From NCBI GenBank assembly GCA_965203365.1, contig OZ241878.1, forward strand, positions 2,852,001-2,916,000: a stretch of 64,000 nt of DNA. The letters are read 5' to 3'. The translations under genes were made by a program, and so were the position numbers. This document shows, in pieces, positions 26,207 through 35,008 of the stretch; position 1 is the first letter of the stretch, and each line of letters starts with the position of its first letter. Under the pieces are notes generated by a model. That model saw only the letters and a program-made list of their open reading frames with translations. It searched no databases and was not told the DNA's origin. The stretch comes from VYFG01 sp965203365. Its GTDB lineage: Bacteria > Pseudomonadota > Gammaproteobacteria > Arenicellales > Poriferihabitantaceae.

Positions 26207-26782
26207 GTGCGCAACTTGTTGATTTGTCTCCTGACAGCCAGTATCGGTATAGTACTTGCTAGTTGCGGTGGTCGAGACGCCACCGACGAATATACCGAAA
26301 TCGAAGTGGTGGAAGGAACGGCCGGTCTCGGCACATCGGGTACAGAGGGTGAATCCGGGCCGGTAATCATTGGCTTGGGGGGTGATACCTCAGGTGAATT
26401 GTCGGAAACGGGAATTGCGCCTGAGAGCGGCCTCGGAACGGACGCTGACAACCTGTCTAGACGAGTGGTGTATTTTGAATATAACAGCAGCCGGTTAACG
26501 CTGGAAGCCGAGTCTGTGGTGCTGGCCCATGCACAGAATATGCTGTCTAGCCCTGAGATTGAGGTCATTCTTGAGGGCCATGCAGACGAGCGTGGCACCC
26601 GGGAATATAATCTGGCACTGGGTGAAGACCGTGCAAAGTCTGTGGCCAATCTGATGGAGGCCAGTGGGGTCGACCTCGGCAGATTGCAGATTGTGTCCTA
26701 TGGTGAGGAACGCCCTGAAGCACTTGGCAGTGATGAGACGGCTTGGTCTCTCAACCGCCGGGTCGAAATCCTTTACCAATAG
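26207..26782 (+). CDS. pal: Peptidoglycan-associated lipoprotein Pal
   Basis: 191 residues starting at GTG 26207, chosen because an AGAGG ribosome-binding site lies 8 bases upstream and it gives a proper lipoprotein signal: a short basic N-end, LLICLLTASIGIVLASC and lipobox LAS|C. The OmpA-like peptidoglycan-binding domain follows (VVYFEYNSSRLTLEAE, ILEGHADERGTREYNLALGE, RVEILYQ). It anchors the outer membrane to the wall and binds TolB. The linker after the Cys is rich in Gly/Glu/Ser. Confidence 0.95.
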   Translation: MRNLLICLLTASIGIVLASCGGRDATDEYTEIEVVEGTAGLGTSGTEGESGPVIIGLGGDTSGELSETGIAPESGLGTDADNLSRRVVYFEYNSSRLTLEAESVVLAHAQNMLSSPEIEVILEGHADERGTREYNLALGEDRAKSVANLMEASGVDLGRLQIVSYGEERPEALGSDETAWSLNRRVEILYQ

Positions 26783-26976
26783 AACCGCATTCCGAAGAGT
26801 AGGCTCGTCGATGGGTTTTCCTGCACCAACAGCCGCATCGTGTGTGACCAAGCCGAGGGGTTGCCATCCTTGTTTCTTGCAAAAGCTGTTGCCGGTCGGA
26901 TTAAGTCATCTGTCACTGATCATGGTGCTTTCAAAACGACGTGATGGCTGATAACTTGGGACTTGGCACTAACTAC

Positions 26977-27999
26977 ATGAAGATAAGGGCTCAATCCGGG
27001 GCTTTGGTGCAGCGAATTTTATTGCTCTCCAGCGGAACCATCCTACTTTTTTTACTAGGAATCACGCTGTCGGCTTATGCATCGGAAGAAGGGTCAGTTG
27101 CACCTCGGTTGCAGTTGGCTCAGATTGAACAACCGGTGCAGTCGTTATCGCTGTCAAACGTGAACATGATCCGGGCATTGAACGAACTGACGGCACTGAA
27201 AGAGGAAGTGAAAGTGTTGCGGAACCGTTTGGAGGAAATGTATTTCAATCAAAGAAACGACTCCCGGAGGCAGGAGGATTTTTTTCGGGATGTAGACCGT
27301 CGGTTAACCGATCTTGAACAAAGACAAGAGGGTTTTGTGGGACGACTGGAATCGTTGGAAACTACACCCGTGGCGACTCAATCAGGGCAGGTGCCGGCTG
27401 GGAATGAGATGGATAACGGCGATGGCACTGATGTGGCCGTTCATTCTGGGGACACAGGGCTTAAAACGCCCCCTCAAGGTACAGTACAAGATGATGCCAC
27501 AGTACAGACTAACCAAAACGGTCAAACCGGCCCGATCAACACCGTGACTGTAGGAAGTACTGTTGCGGCTCAGACTTTCAATCCACCCACAAGTGGCACC
27601 AGCAGCGTTTCCCTTAACGAACAGGACGCATACGACAGCGCTTTTGATGCACTCAAGCTGAGTCGTTATGAGGAAGCTATTGAACAATTCCAAAAGCTGA
27701 TAGCGACCTGGCCTGAAAGTGAGTTGGCCGATGACTCCCTGTACTGGATGTCGGAAGCAAATTACGTCAACCGGGAATTTGAGGGAGCACTGAACGGTTT
27801 TCGCTCACTTATTGATCGGTTCCCGAGCAGTTCTCGGGCGCCCGAAGCCATGCTCAAAATTGGCTATATTCAGTATGATATTGGGGCATATGATCAAGCG
27901 GCGAAGACCTTTGAGGAGATATTAGCTCGTTTCCCCGGACATCAAATCACCGTTCCTGCGGAGATACGCTTGCGGAGGATCAAGCAAACCATCAATTGA
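26977..27999 (+). CDS. cpoB: Cell division coordinator CpoB (YbgF)
   Basis: About 340 residues from MKIRAQSGALVQR; GTG/ATG at 26941/26944 would add 11-12 residues. A signal peptide (ILLLSSGTILLFLLGITLSAYA) precedes an N-terminal coiled coil (ALNELTALKEEVKVLRNRLEEM), a Gly/Thr/Gln-rich linker (about 140-210) and C-terminal TPR repeats (AYDSAFDALKLSRYEEAIEQ...). CpoB regulates PBP1B and Tol at the septum. In many relatives queE/queC follow; here a tRNA-Lys gene does. Confidence 0.92.
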   Translation: MKIRAQSGALVQRILLLSSGTILLFLLGITLSAYASEEGSVAPRLQLAQIEQPVQSLSLSNVNMIRALNELTALKEEVKVLRNRLEEMYFNQRNDSRRQEDFFRDVDRRLTDLEQRQEGFVGRLESLETTPVATQSGQVPAGNEMDNGDGTDVAVHSGDTGLKTPPQGTVQDDATVQTNQNGQTGPINTVTVGSTVAAQTFNPPTSGTSSVSLNEQDAYDSAFDALKLSRYEEAIEQFQKLIATWPESELADDSLYWMSEANYVNREFEGALNGFRSLIDRFPSSSRAPEAMLKIGYIQYDIGAYDQAAKTFEEILARFPGHQITVPAEIRLRRIKQTIN

Positions 28000-28168
28000 T
28001 CCCCCTAGGCAGAGGTGGACGGACTTATGTTGGGCATCGGGTCTTGGATTTGACACTGCTGGGTCATACCGAGATAATCCCGCCTCCCCGCGAATTTCGG
28101 AATCATGAGCCTCCGTCCTGGATCAGACAATCATGGATTCGTCATGGGAAACCAAGGATGCAAAATAT

Positions 28169-28244
28169 GGGGCGTTAGCTCAGTCGGTAGAGCAGTTGAC
28201 TTTTAATCAATTGGTCGCAGGTTCGATTCCTGCACGCCCCACCA
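28169..28244 (+). tRNA. tRNA-Lys (anticodon UUU)
   Basis: 76 bases including an encoded CCA. The acceptor stem GGGGCGT pairs with ACGCCCC. D-arm is GCTCAGTCGGTAGAGC, the anticodon loop CTTTTAA has TTT at 28202-28204, and the T-arm is CGCAGGTTCGATTCCTGCA. It is nearly identical to E. coli tRNA-Lys. It marks the 3' limit of the conserved core; mobile DNA starts 21 bases downstream at 28266. Confidence 0.98.
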
Positions 28245-28265
28245 AACAAACCACCCTCAATTCTT

Positions 28266-29022
28266 CCCCACTTCCAGTCTGAAGTGCAACACTCGCCCCG
28301 CTCCCGGCATGAGTGCGTCCCCCGAATGAAGGGAGCGGGGTGGCGACCGGAAAATTCAGCCCCCAAGGGGTTGATGTTGGTCATCAATGGCATCCATCTC
28401 GACGCCAAGGGAGTCTAACCGAGGCGATTTCACGATGCCAGGGCCCCGCTCGGGCCGTGTCAGGCGGGTTTTGGCCGAGCGGGGCGGCAGCGGTGAAGAC
28501 CTCTTCCGGGGTCCGATACCCCAGCACCTTGCGGGGCCGGCGGTTGATCCGGTCGGCCACCACCTGGACCTGGGCCAGCGTCACCTGACGGAAGTCCGTT
28601 CCCTTCGGGAAATACTGGCGGACCAGGCCGTTGGTGTGCTCGTTCAGGCCCCGCTCCCCGGAGTGGTCCGGGGTCATCTTCCAGGGTACAGCCGAGGCGG
28701 CCCGGCGTCGGCTCGTCGCCTTGCCCTGGGCTTGCTGGTGACGATACCCGCGCTGTCCGCGGTTGCGAGACAGCTCTCGGGAAATCGTGCTGACGTCCCG
28801 TCCGAGCTGCGCGGCAATCTGCCGCTGGGATCGACCAGTGGACTTGAGCGCGAAAATGGGCGATCTTTCCGGGTGGGTCAGGTGGTGGTAGCCATTCGGC
28901 ATGACAGTTCTCCAGTTGTTAGCAAACTGAGATTGTCTGCCATCATCTGGCCCACTGCAATCCGCCTGACTCAATCAATCAGGCGACGGGGCTAAGTGTT
29001 GCACTTCAGAGTGGCACGGGGG
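28266..29022 (-). mobile_element. IS30-family element, copy A, internally deleted
   Basis: 757 bases bounded by the terminal inverted repeats seen in the longer copies: CCCCACTTCCAGTCTGAAGT at 28266 and the complement of CCCCCGTGCCACTCTGAAGT ending at 29022. The full-length copy at 53865-55214 is 1350 bases. About 590 bases of the transposase gene are missing and the join stays in frame. A subterminal hairpin (CCCGCTCCC...GGGAGCGGG) follows the first repeat, as in all copies. It lies just 3' of tRNA-Lys. Confidence 0.85.
28384..28974 (-). pseudogene. IS30 transposase with large in-frame deletion (copy A)
   Basis: 196 codons. The N-terminal HTH part is intact (HLTHPERSPIFALKSTGRSQ, RDVSTISRELSRNRGQRGYR). 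At WKMTPDHSGERGLNEH the reading jumps to the C-terminal region, so the first two catalytic Asp are lost and only the Glu helix (ERGLNEHTNGLVRQYFPKG) remains. The stop of the family is also lost, so the frame runs on into the IS end. The product could bind the ends but not transpose. Confidence 0.75.
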
Positions 29023-29071
29023 TTTTATTATACGAATTGACATTTGAGACCGACTGGATGACCAGCCATCC

Positions 29072-30868
29072 ATGATGTGCCCATCATGGGATGGTATCCT
29101 GGCCTTCCCTATCGAATCGGTTCCCAATCGGTCGGGCAAGTCCGCCATCCTCCTGCGTGAAGCCTGGCGCGAGGGCCGCCGCATTCGCCAGCGGACCGTC
29201 GCCAACCTCTCGCGGTTTCCGCCCGAAGTCATCGAGGGGTTTCGGGCGGTGCTCAAAGGTGCTGTCGCCGTCCGGGACATCGACCAACTGATCCAGGTGG
29301 AGCGCTCTTGGGGACATGGGCAGGTCGCGGCGGTCTTGGGCATGGCCCGAGCACTGGGCCTGGAGCGCTGCCTGCACCGCGACGACCGTCGTGAGCGTCA
29401 GCTGGCCCTGGCCGCCATCGTCGCCCGGGTGCTGTCGCCCGATTCCAAGCTGGCCACCGCCCGACAGCTGTCACCCCAGACGGCGACGAGCAGCCTCGGG
29501 GCGATGCTCGGTCTGGGGGCGGTGAGTGGGAACGAAGTCCTGGGCATGCTCGACTGGCTGCTGGCGCGTCAGCCTGGGATTGAGCGCCATCTCGCCCGCC
29601 AGCCTCGCCAGGGGGGAACGCTCATGCTCTACGATGTGAGCAGTTCCTACCTGGAAGGTACCCACGGCCCGCTGGCGGAATTCGGAGACCATCGTGACGG
29701 AAAGGCGGGCAAACGGCAGATCGTCTATGGATTGCTGTGTGCCGCCGACGGGTGTCCCGTGGCCATCGAAGTCTTTCCGGGAAACCCGGCCGACCCCAAA
29801 ACGGTGGTCCATCAAATCAACAAGATCCGTCGGCGTTTTGGCATCCATCGCCTGGCTTGGGTGGGAGATCGCCGGAGGCTGACCACCGCCCGGATCCGTG
29901 AGGACCTGGAGCCAGCGGGCCTGGACTGGATCTCGGCGCTGAAGACCCCGGATATCCGCCCACTACTCCAGCACGGTGCCCCGGGTGAGCCGGCTCCGCT
30001 CGTGCCGGAAACCCTGATCCCCGATGCCATCGCCGAGGTCACGGGGCCGGACTTCCCCGGAGAACGCCTGATCGTCTGCCTGAATCCGAGACTGCAGACC
30101 GAACGGCGGCGCCAACGCCAGGATCTGTTGAGGGCGACGGCCAAGGCGCTGGAGCGGATCGCCGCCTCAGTGCGGTCTGGCCGGCTGAAGGGGGTGGGGG
30201 CCATTGAACGCCGGGTGGGTCAGGAGATCCCCCGTCACCAGGTCGCCAAGCATTTCGAGATCCAGGTGACCGACCGCCGCTTGGTCTGGCGCCAGCGCCC
30301 CGAACGGATCATCGCCGAAGCACGACTCGACGGCATCGATGTCATCCGGACCTCTCTGGAGGCCGAGACGCTGGGAGCCGCCGAGGCGGTGGAGGCCTAC
30401 AAGCGCCTCGCTGGGGTGGAACGGGCGTTCCGGAGTATGAAGAGCGACCTGAGAATCCGCCCGATCCATGTGTACTCCGCCGATCAGGTCCGTGCCCATA
30501 TCTTCCTTTGTATGCTGGCCTACTATGTGGAATGGCACCTGCGTCAACGTCTGGCTCCGATGGGGTTCGAGGACGATGACCGGGCCGCGGCGCAGGCCGC
30601 CCGGGATACGCCGGTCGCCCCGGCCCAGCCGTCCCCGGCCGCCCAATCCAAGGCCGCGACCCGGGTCACGGCCGAGGGCCTGCCCGTCCACAGCTTCCGT
30701 ACCCGGCTCGACGACTTGGCCAGCCTAGCCTTGAATCAGGTCCGTCTGCGGGGCCCGGCCAATCGTCGGCTGACGCTGGTCACCCAGCCCACGGCGGTCC
30801 AAAAACGGGCCTTCGAACTGCTCGGTGTCAAGCCGGATCGAGGTGTTCCCATCAATATGACAGGTTGA
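29072..30868 (+). CDS. IS1634-family transposase
   Basis: 598 residues, full length for the family. The N-terminal part has RQRTVANLSRFPPEVIEGFR; the DDE core shows MLYDVSSSYLEGTHGPLAEFG (first Asp), KRQIVYGLLCAADGCPVAIEVF, LAWVGDRRRLTTARI (second Asp region) and AYKRLAGVERAFRSMKSDL (Glu region), then RAHIFLCMLAYYVEWHLR. There is no frameshift or stop, so this may be an active copy. I could not identify its terminal repeats. It sits between the deleted IS30 and the decayed methyltransferase locus. Confidence 0.85.
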   Translation: MMCPSWDGILAFPIESVPNRSGKSAILLREAWREGRRIRQRTVANLSRFPPEVIEGFRAVLKGAVAVRDIDQLIQVERSWGHGQVAAVLGMARALGLERCLHRDDRRERQLALAAIVARVLSPDSKLATARQLSPQTATSSLGAMLGLGAVSGNEVLGMLDWLLARQPGIERHLARQPRQGGTLMLYDVSSSYLEGTHGPLAEFGDHRDGKAGKRQIVYGLLCAADGCPVAIEVFPGNPADPKTVVHQINKIRRRFGIHRLAWVGDRRRLTTARIREDLEPAGLDWISALKTPDIRPLLQHGAPGEPAPLVPETLIPDAIAEVTGPDFPGERLIVCLNPRLQTERRRQRQDLLRATAKALERIAASVRSGRLKGVGAIERRVGQEIPRHQVAKHFEIQVTDRRLVWRQRPERIIAEARLDGIDVIRTSLEAETLGAAEAVEAYKRLAGVERAFRSMKSDLRIRPIHVYSADQVRAHIFLCMLAYYVEWHLRQRLAPMGFEDDDRAAAQAARDTPVAPAQPSPAAQSKAATRVTAEGLPVHSFRTRLDDLASLALNQVRLRGPANRRLTLVTQPTAVQKRAFELLGVKPDRGVPINMTG

Positions 30869-30932
30869 ACGGCAGCCAAAAAACCAAGAAACCAATGAAA
30901 ATCAGCCAGATGAGATCAGGATACTGCTTTTT

Positions 30933-31142
30933 TTGCCCATGAAGTTCCGATTAAATCCGGATGCGTCGGGAAATATGAGCTTTATGAAATCGGACGCAAG
31001 GGATATGGCAAACGATATGATTATTCGTCTGATAAAAGAGAAAATGTACCCACCGGAAAAATGCACTCTTAACGATGAATCGCTGAAGAAATGGTTCGAG
31101 TATCTTGAGGATGCCAAGATTCGTTTGTCTACATGGATATAA
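30933..31142 (+). CDS. Small protein of unknown function before the methyltransferase
   Basis: 69 residues, hydrophilic and charged (MKSDARDMANDMIIRLIKEK, then LKKWFEYLEDAKIRL). No family is recognised. It ends 7 bases before the methyltransferase start (31150) on the same strand, so it may be an operon member, perhaps a control protein, but there is no clear HTH. It may instead be the truncated end of a gene cut by the IS1634 insertion. Confidence 0.4.
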   Translation: MPMKFRLNPDASGNMSFMKSDARDMANDMIIRLIKEKMYPPEKCTLNDESLKKWFEYLEDAKIRLSTWI

Positions 31143-31149
31143 GGCTATC

Positions 31150-32248
31150 ATGAGTACCCCCCTCACCCCAACTCAAATCAGTACCTGCAACTGGGAAAAT
31201 CGAACGCTGTTTGTCATGCCGTAATGCGAGGGATGAATAGTGAATCGGTTGACCTGATTGCCACCGACCCACCGTTTGACACCAAGCGGATTCATAATGC
31301 CCCACTCGACTTACGAACCGCACAGCAGCAATTCGATGACCGCTGGCGGTGGGATGAGGTGACCGATGAATGGCATGATCTGATTGCAGCAGACTATCCG
31401 TCAATCCGAAAGATAATTGAATCCGCCGTACTTATCGAAGGCGGTACGGTGGATGAGCGGACAGGAAAGATCAACACTGGTAATACCAGAAACTCGGTTG
31501 CGGCCTATATCGCATGGATGGCACCTAGGATCATAGAAATGCATCGGTTACTGAAACCGGAAGGCACCATTTATCTGCACTGTAATCATGCGGCAAATTC
31601 ATACCTGCGTCTTCTGATGGATTCGATATTCGGAAAGAATCGCTTTCGCAACGAAATCATCTGGTGCTATCGAGGTGGGGGGTGCCGAAACGGGATTTCG
31701 CACGAAAGCACGACACCATATTCCGCTATTCCAAGTCTTCCAACCAATCCAATCGCATCACCTTCAATGTTGATGAAATACGGATTGACTATTCGCTGGA
31801 ATTATCTGAACGCCTGAAATATACGGCAAGGGCGTTTCGCGGTGGCCGAACATACGAAAATTACACCATGAATCCGAGGGGAAAACACCCGGATGACTGG
31901 ATAGAAATTCAGCCGATCATGCCATCCGATAGAAGGCGTAGCGGGTGGAGTACTCAAAAACCGCCGGAACTGTACACGAAATTCATTGCCGCCAGCAGCA
32001 ATCCGGGAGATATCGTCCTTGACCCATTTGCCGGGTGCGGTACTACTTGCGTTGTAAGCGAGACATTAAAGAGGTAGTGGGTCGCAATTGACTGTGATCC
32101 GGAAGCCGAGAATGCCACTGCATGCCTGTTACGCGGTAATACGGATCTGTTTGAATCCAATGCCGACAGGCCCATGGACAATCCGCTGATTGAACAAAGT
32201 CACCGCCAAGACGAAAAGACATTCCGAGGATATCAGACCAAAAAATGA
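31150..32248 (+). pseudogene. Beta-class site-specific DNA methyltransferase, three lesions
   Basis: Begins MSTPLTPTQIST...NRTLFVM. A frame change near 31222 leads to MRGMNSESVDLIATDPPFDT, with catalytic motif IV DPPF. A second change at the G6 run 31677-31682 moves to VPKRDFARKHDTIFRYSKS. Near the end the AdoMet motif VLDPFAGCGTTC follows motif IV, which makes it beta-class. A TAG at 32075-32077 sits between LKR and WVAIDCDPEAEN, where a Gln codon is likely. The frame then runs to TGA at 32246-32248, overlapping the HNH gene by ATGA. Removing one G restores the second lesion, so phase variation or assembly error should be considered. Confidence 0.7.
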
Positions 32249-32448
32249 GAAACTATCTGTGGAACAAACAGGGTCGGAAGTGCGCCAATCCATACTGTGA
32301 CTCATCCTGTCTTCGCGCTGTGGATATCGAATTGGATCACCGCATCCCTAGGTCACGGGGTGGCGATGATGATTTTCACAACCGGATAGGGCTCTGCTCC
32401 AACTGCAACCGAAGAAAGTCATGCAAGGCTTGGGGGCAAGTTCCTTGA
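32245..32448 (+). CDS. HNH endonuclease, C-terminus shifted
   Basis: 67 residues. It starts on the ATGA overlap with the methyltransferase stop, so translation would be coupled. The zinc pairs C-x4-C and C-x2-C (KCANPYC and LCSNC) frame the HNH core IELDHRIPRSRGGDDDFHNR. After CKAWG the frame ends in QVP. Dropping one G from the G5 run 32432-32436 would extend it to KFLDEERSRQ and a stop about 40 bases later. It is probably the restriction partner of the methyltransferase. The core residues are intact, so activity is not excluded. Confidence 0.65.
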   Translation: MRNYLWNKQGRKCANPYCDSSCLRAVDIELDHRIPRSRGGDDDFHNRIGLCSNCNRRKSCKAWGQVP

Positions 32449-32596
32449 TGAAGAGAGAAGTCGACAGCCACCCCCCAAACTGTCGGCGTAGTGAGATAAT
32501 GAATTGCAACCAAATTCGATATCAGATATTGAGATACATACTAACAAGACTGGCGATCAGGCAGGAAATGCTCATGGTTGAATGGGGATAAATGGT

Positions 32597-33244
32597 TTAC
32601 CTGGGGTTCGATATTTTCAGTTCAATGTACGGACAGCGTTTCTCCCCAGGATAATAGTCTTGGAGAAAATATACGCGATCAATCAGACTGGTGGGATGCC
32701 ATGTAGCCTTCTTGATTTCATTCAGTATATCAAAGGTCAGGTATTCCGGATCCGCACAATAAATGATCAGGATGTATATGTCATAGGGACCTCCCTTGAC
32801 CCTCTCATGCTTGATATCTTTTCTACGGATTCTTTCAGAAATTTCCTGGATCACAACCGATGGACTCATGGGGAGAAAATCCTCCTCACCACCCTGAATA
32901 TCTTTTATGCTGAGCCTTGTGCGGTCAGGGTTGCCCTGTATGGCATTTTCCCGCTCTTGTTTGGCGATTCGAATAGCATCTCCATTCACCAACTCTGTGA
33001 CTTCGATAGCGATTTTTCGGTCATAATCATCTCTTGCCATACAGTCTGGTGGGTCTGATTCAGAAATAGTGATTGATCTGAATGATTCCTTCCCATCTCT
33101 TTTTAGCTCTTGACTAAGTATATCTGCCACATCCGTTTCATTTTCCCTCCTCTGGGGTGACAGTGAAAAATATGGAGCATGAAGACGCCATTTATCAGCA
33201 TCTGGAAAGGCTTTGTATAAGTCAAATTCCTCGTTTGCATTCAT
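32597..33244 (-). CDS. Hypothetical protein with possible PD-(D/E)xK-like nuclease motif
   Basis: 215 residues, intact, no known name. A central DPPDCMARDDYDRKIAIEVT reads as PD followed by I-x-I-E-x-T, a spacing seen in PD-(D/E)xK-type nucleases, and continues to ELVNGDAI. The C-terminal half has YDIYILIIYCADPEYL (hydrophobic strands) and VYFLQDYYPGEKRCPYIEL. It faces the HNH gene tail to tail. Given the restriction-type neighbourhood a DNase role is plausible but unproved. No signal peptide or membrane segment is visible. Confidence 0.5.
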   Translation of the reverse strand: MNANEEFDLYKAFPDADKWRLHAPYFSLSPQRRENETDVADILSQELKRDGKESFRSITISESDPPDCMARDDYDRKIAIEVTELVNGDAIRIAKQERENAIQGNPDRTRLSIKDIQGGEEDFLPMSPSVVIQEISERIRRKDIKHERVKGGPYDIYILIIYCADPEYLTFDILNEIKKATWHPTSLIDRVYFLQDYYPGEKRCPYIELKISNPR

Positions 33245-33345
33245 AGTCTTGCTTATTTTTCGGCGGAAACATCTTCAGAGGCAACTGTTGATTTATAGCA
33301 TTCAGTCATTAAGTATTTCAGGGTGTTAAGAGGGGTACACGATAC

Positions 33346-33494
33346 ACAGCAATTCCCACCAAATCTAAGAAGCCAGTCAATCCGGGGGGTTCAGGGGACT
33401 TCAAAATAATCCGTCCGCAGACTCCCCGCGCTGGCGTTGGTGCCCGGAAATCACGCCGAATCCACGGGGGGATTCCATCAGCGGGAGTTGCTGC
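33346..33494. mobile_element. MITE-like derivative of the ISDol1-like element
   Basis: About 149 bases with the left end ACAGCAATTCCCACC at 33346 and a right end GCGGGAGTTGCTG finishing near 33493, both matching the ends of the larger element at 42115-45064. The left subterminal CCGGGGGGTTCAGGGGAC and the right subterminal GGAAATCACGCCGAATCCACGG are also shared. No transposase sequence remains. The stretch from 33245 to 33568 contains nothing else recognisable. Confidence 0.65.
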
Positions 33495-33568
33495 TACTTT
33501 AATCAAATAGGTACACCGCCGAGGACATTTTGGTATTATCTCATGACCGGTAAAAAAAGGTAAAGAAA

Positions 33569-33775
33569 ATGAAAATTGGTTCAAACGATTTTTTTAATTT
33601 GATGAAGAATGTTGATGTGATTCTTCCTTGTGACGATGATTTTGGCGATATTCTTATGGAACTGGATAGTGAACCCTTGCGGCATTCCCCTGATGGGGGG
33701 TGCGGATATCTATTCCAATCAGTCATCATTTCTGGGATAAAATTTTTAGGAGATATATTGAAGAGGGAGTTATAG
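33569..33775 (+). CDS. Small hypothetical protein, possibly frameshifted
   Basis: 68 residues starting MKIGSNDFFNLMKNVDVILP, acidic, no family recognised. A good AT-rich leader and GGTAAAGAAA precede it. From about 33710 a different frame (HFWDKIFRRYIEEGVIEPRK) stays open to 33906 and looks protein-like, so the original gene may have been longer and shifted near 33720. The function is unknown. Confidence 0.35.
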   Translation: MKIGSNDFFNLMKNVDVILPCDDDFGDILMELDSEPLRHSPDGGCGYLFQSVIISGIKFLGDILKREL

Positions 33776-33965
33776 AGCCGAGAAAAACAGCAGTGACCGT
33801 GTTAAATGAACTGCGGCGGTCCATAAACAAAAAGCCCCTACCAATGAGCCGAAGGAGCGATCTTCCTGTACATCAACCTGACCTCTCGCTACTTAAGATC
33901 GAATAGGAGAAGTTCTTCACCATTATCGCACTCCGATTCCGTCTTTCGGCCCGGCTTCTATTTTG

Positions 33966-34056
33966 CCACCCCCCTACCCCTCTTGGGAGCGGGGCCTGAA
34001 CGAGCACCCCCATGGCTTGGTGCGCCAGTCTTATCCGAAAGGAACGGACTTCCGTC
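33966..34056 (+). mobile_element. IS30 transposase scrap
   Basis: This 91-base piece reads SWERGLNEHPHGLVRQSYP then KGTDFR, matching the catalytic-Glu region of the IS30 transposases in this window. Nothing else of the element is present on either side. Confidence 0.6.
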
Positions 34057-34204
34057 TTGCCCGTGTTACTGCCGGCGTCAATCTTCTGCGTCAGACTTTA
34101 GAGACCCACCTGCTGCTGTTCCAGCTCGGTCACGGTTCGAACTAAATCCGGCAGAATGCACCCGAGACGGTTCGTTAGTGAGCCGACCAATACCATCCAA
34201 CGAG

Positions 34205-34790
34205 TTAGGCATGTTCCCTACGAAACTGACGGATCCGCTCTGGCGAGAAGTACCGGTAGAATGAGGTTCTTCCGATGCCGAGCTGATCAATGACATCCCC
34301 GATAAAGGGATAGTTTTTCGTATCCCGTAGCATCGACTCGGCATTCCGGATCTTTTTTGCATCCAGAACGCGGGGTCAGCCACCCCGGCGACCGCGTTGC
34401 TTCGTGGCCAGAAGGCCCGCCCAGGTGTTCTCGACAATCAATTCGCGCTGGAATTCATCGAAGGCCGCCGTCATGTGGAAAACAGGCGCCCTTCCGGGGT
34501 GGCGGTGTCGATATTCTGCGTCAGGACTTTCAGTCCGACGTTGTTCTCCCAGAGCCGTTGTGAGGTGTGTATTACCTGCTGGAGGGACCGAGCCAGCCGA
34601 GACAGCTTCCACACAACCAAGGTGTCGCCAGCCCGAGCGAAATCCAGCGCGGCCGTCAACTAGGGTCGGTCGGATCGTTTTCCAGAGGCCTGTCCAGGAA
34701 TACCCTCTCGCATCCAGCTTGATGCAACGCATCGGTCTGCAGATCCGGATTCTGGTCCAGGGTCGAAACCTGGGCATAGCCGATCAGCAT
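34205..34790 (-). pseudogene. Serine recombinase (resolvase/invertase), decayed
   Basis: Starts MLIGYAQVSTLDQNPDLQTD, where the family has YARVS with the catalytic Ser. It continues ALHQAGCERVFLD, loses frame, then in another frame reads a TAG directly before LTAALDFARAGDTLVVWKLS (expected ..DRPQLTAAL, so a CAG codon became TAG). FDEFQRELIVENTWAGL follows, then a TGA between RGRRGG and PRVLDAKKIR. The C-terminal HTH (VIDQLGIGRTSFYRYF) ends at TAA 34205. Multiple lesions make it dead. It may have belonged to a Tn3-type or invertible element. Confidence 0.65.
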
Positions 34791-35008
34791 GATTTTCGTA
34801 TTCCAAAAACGCGGGGATGGAATTCTATCAGAACACCGGTATGGGAACACGGTAGTCGAACAGGATAATGCGCTGGCCGCCGGGATTGAGACCCGGCAAG
34901 ATGATGTTCCGAAAACCCTCGTTTGCTGAACAGGTTCGCCGACAAGACGAACCGGAAGAAATGCTAACGCCCGACCAAGAGGTACAGGCAAAATTCATCT
35001 TGAGTCAT

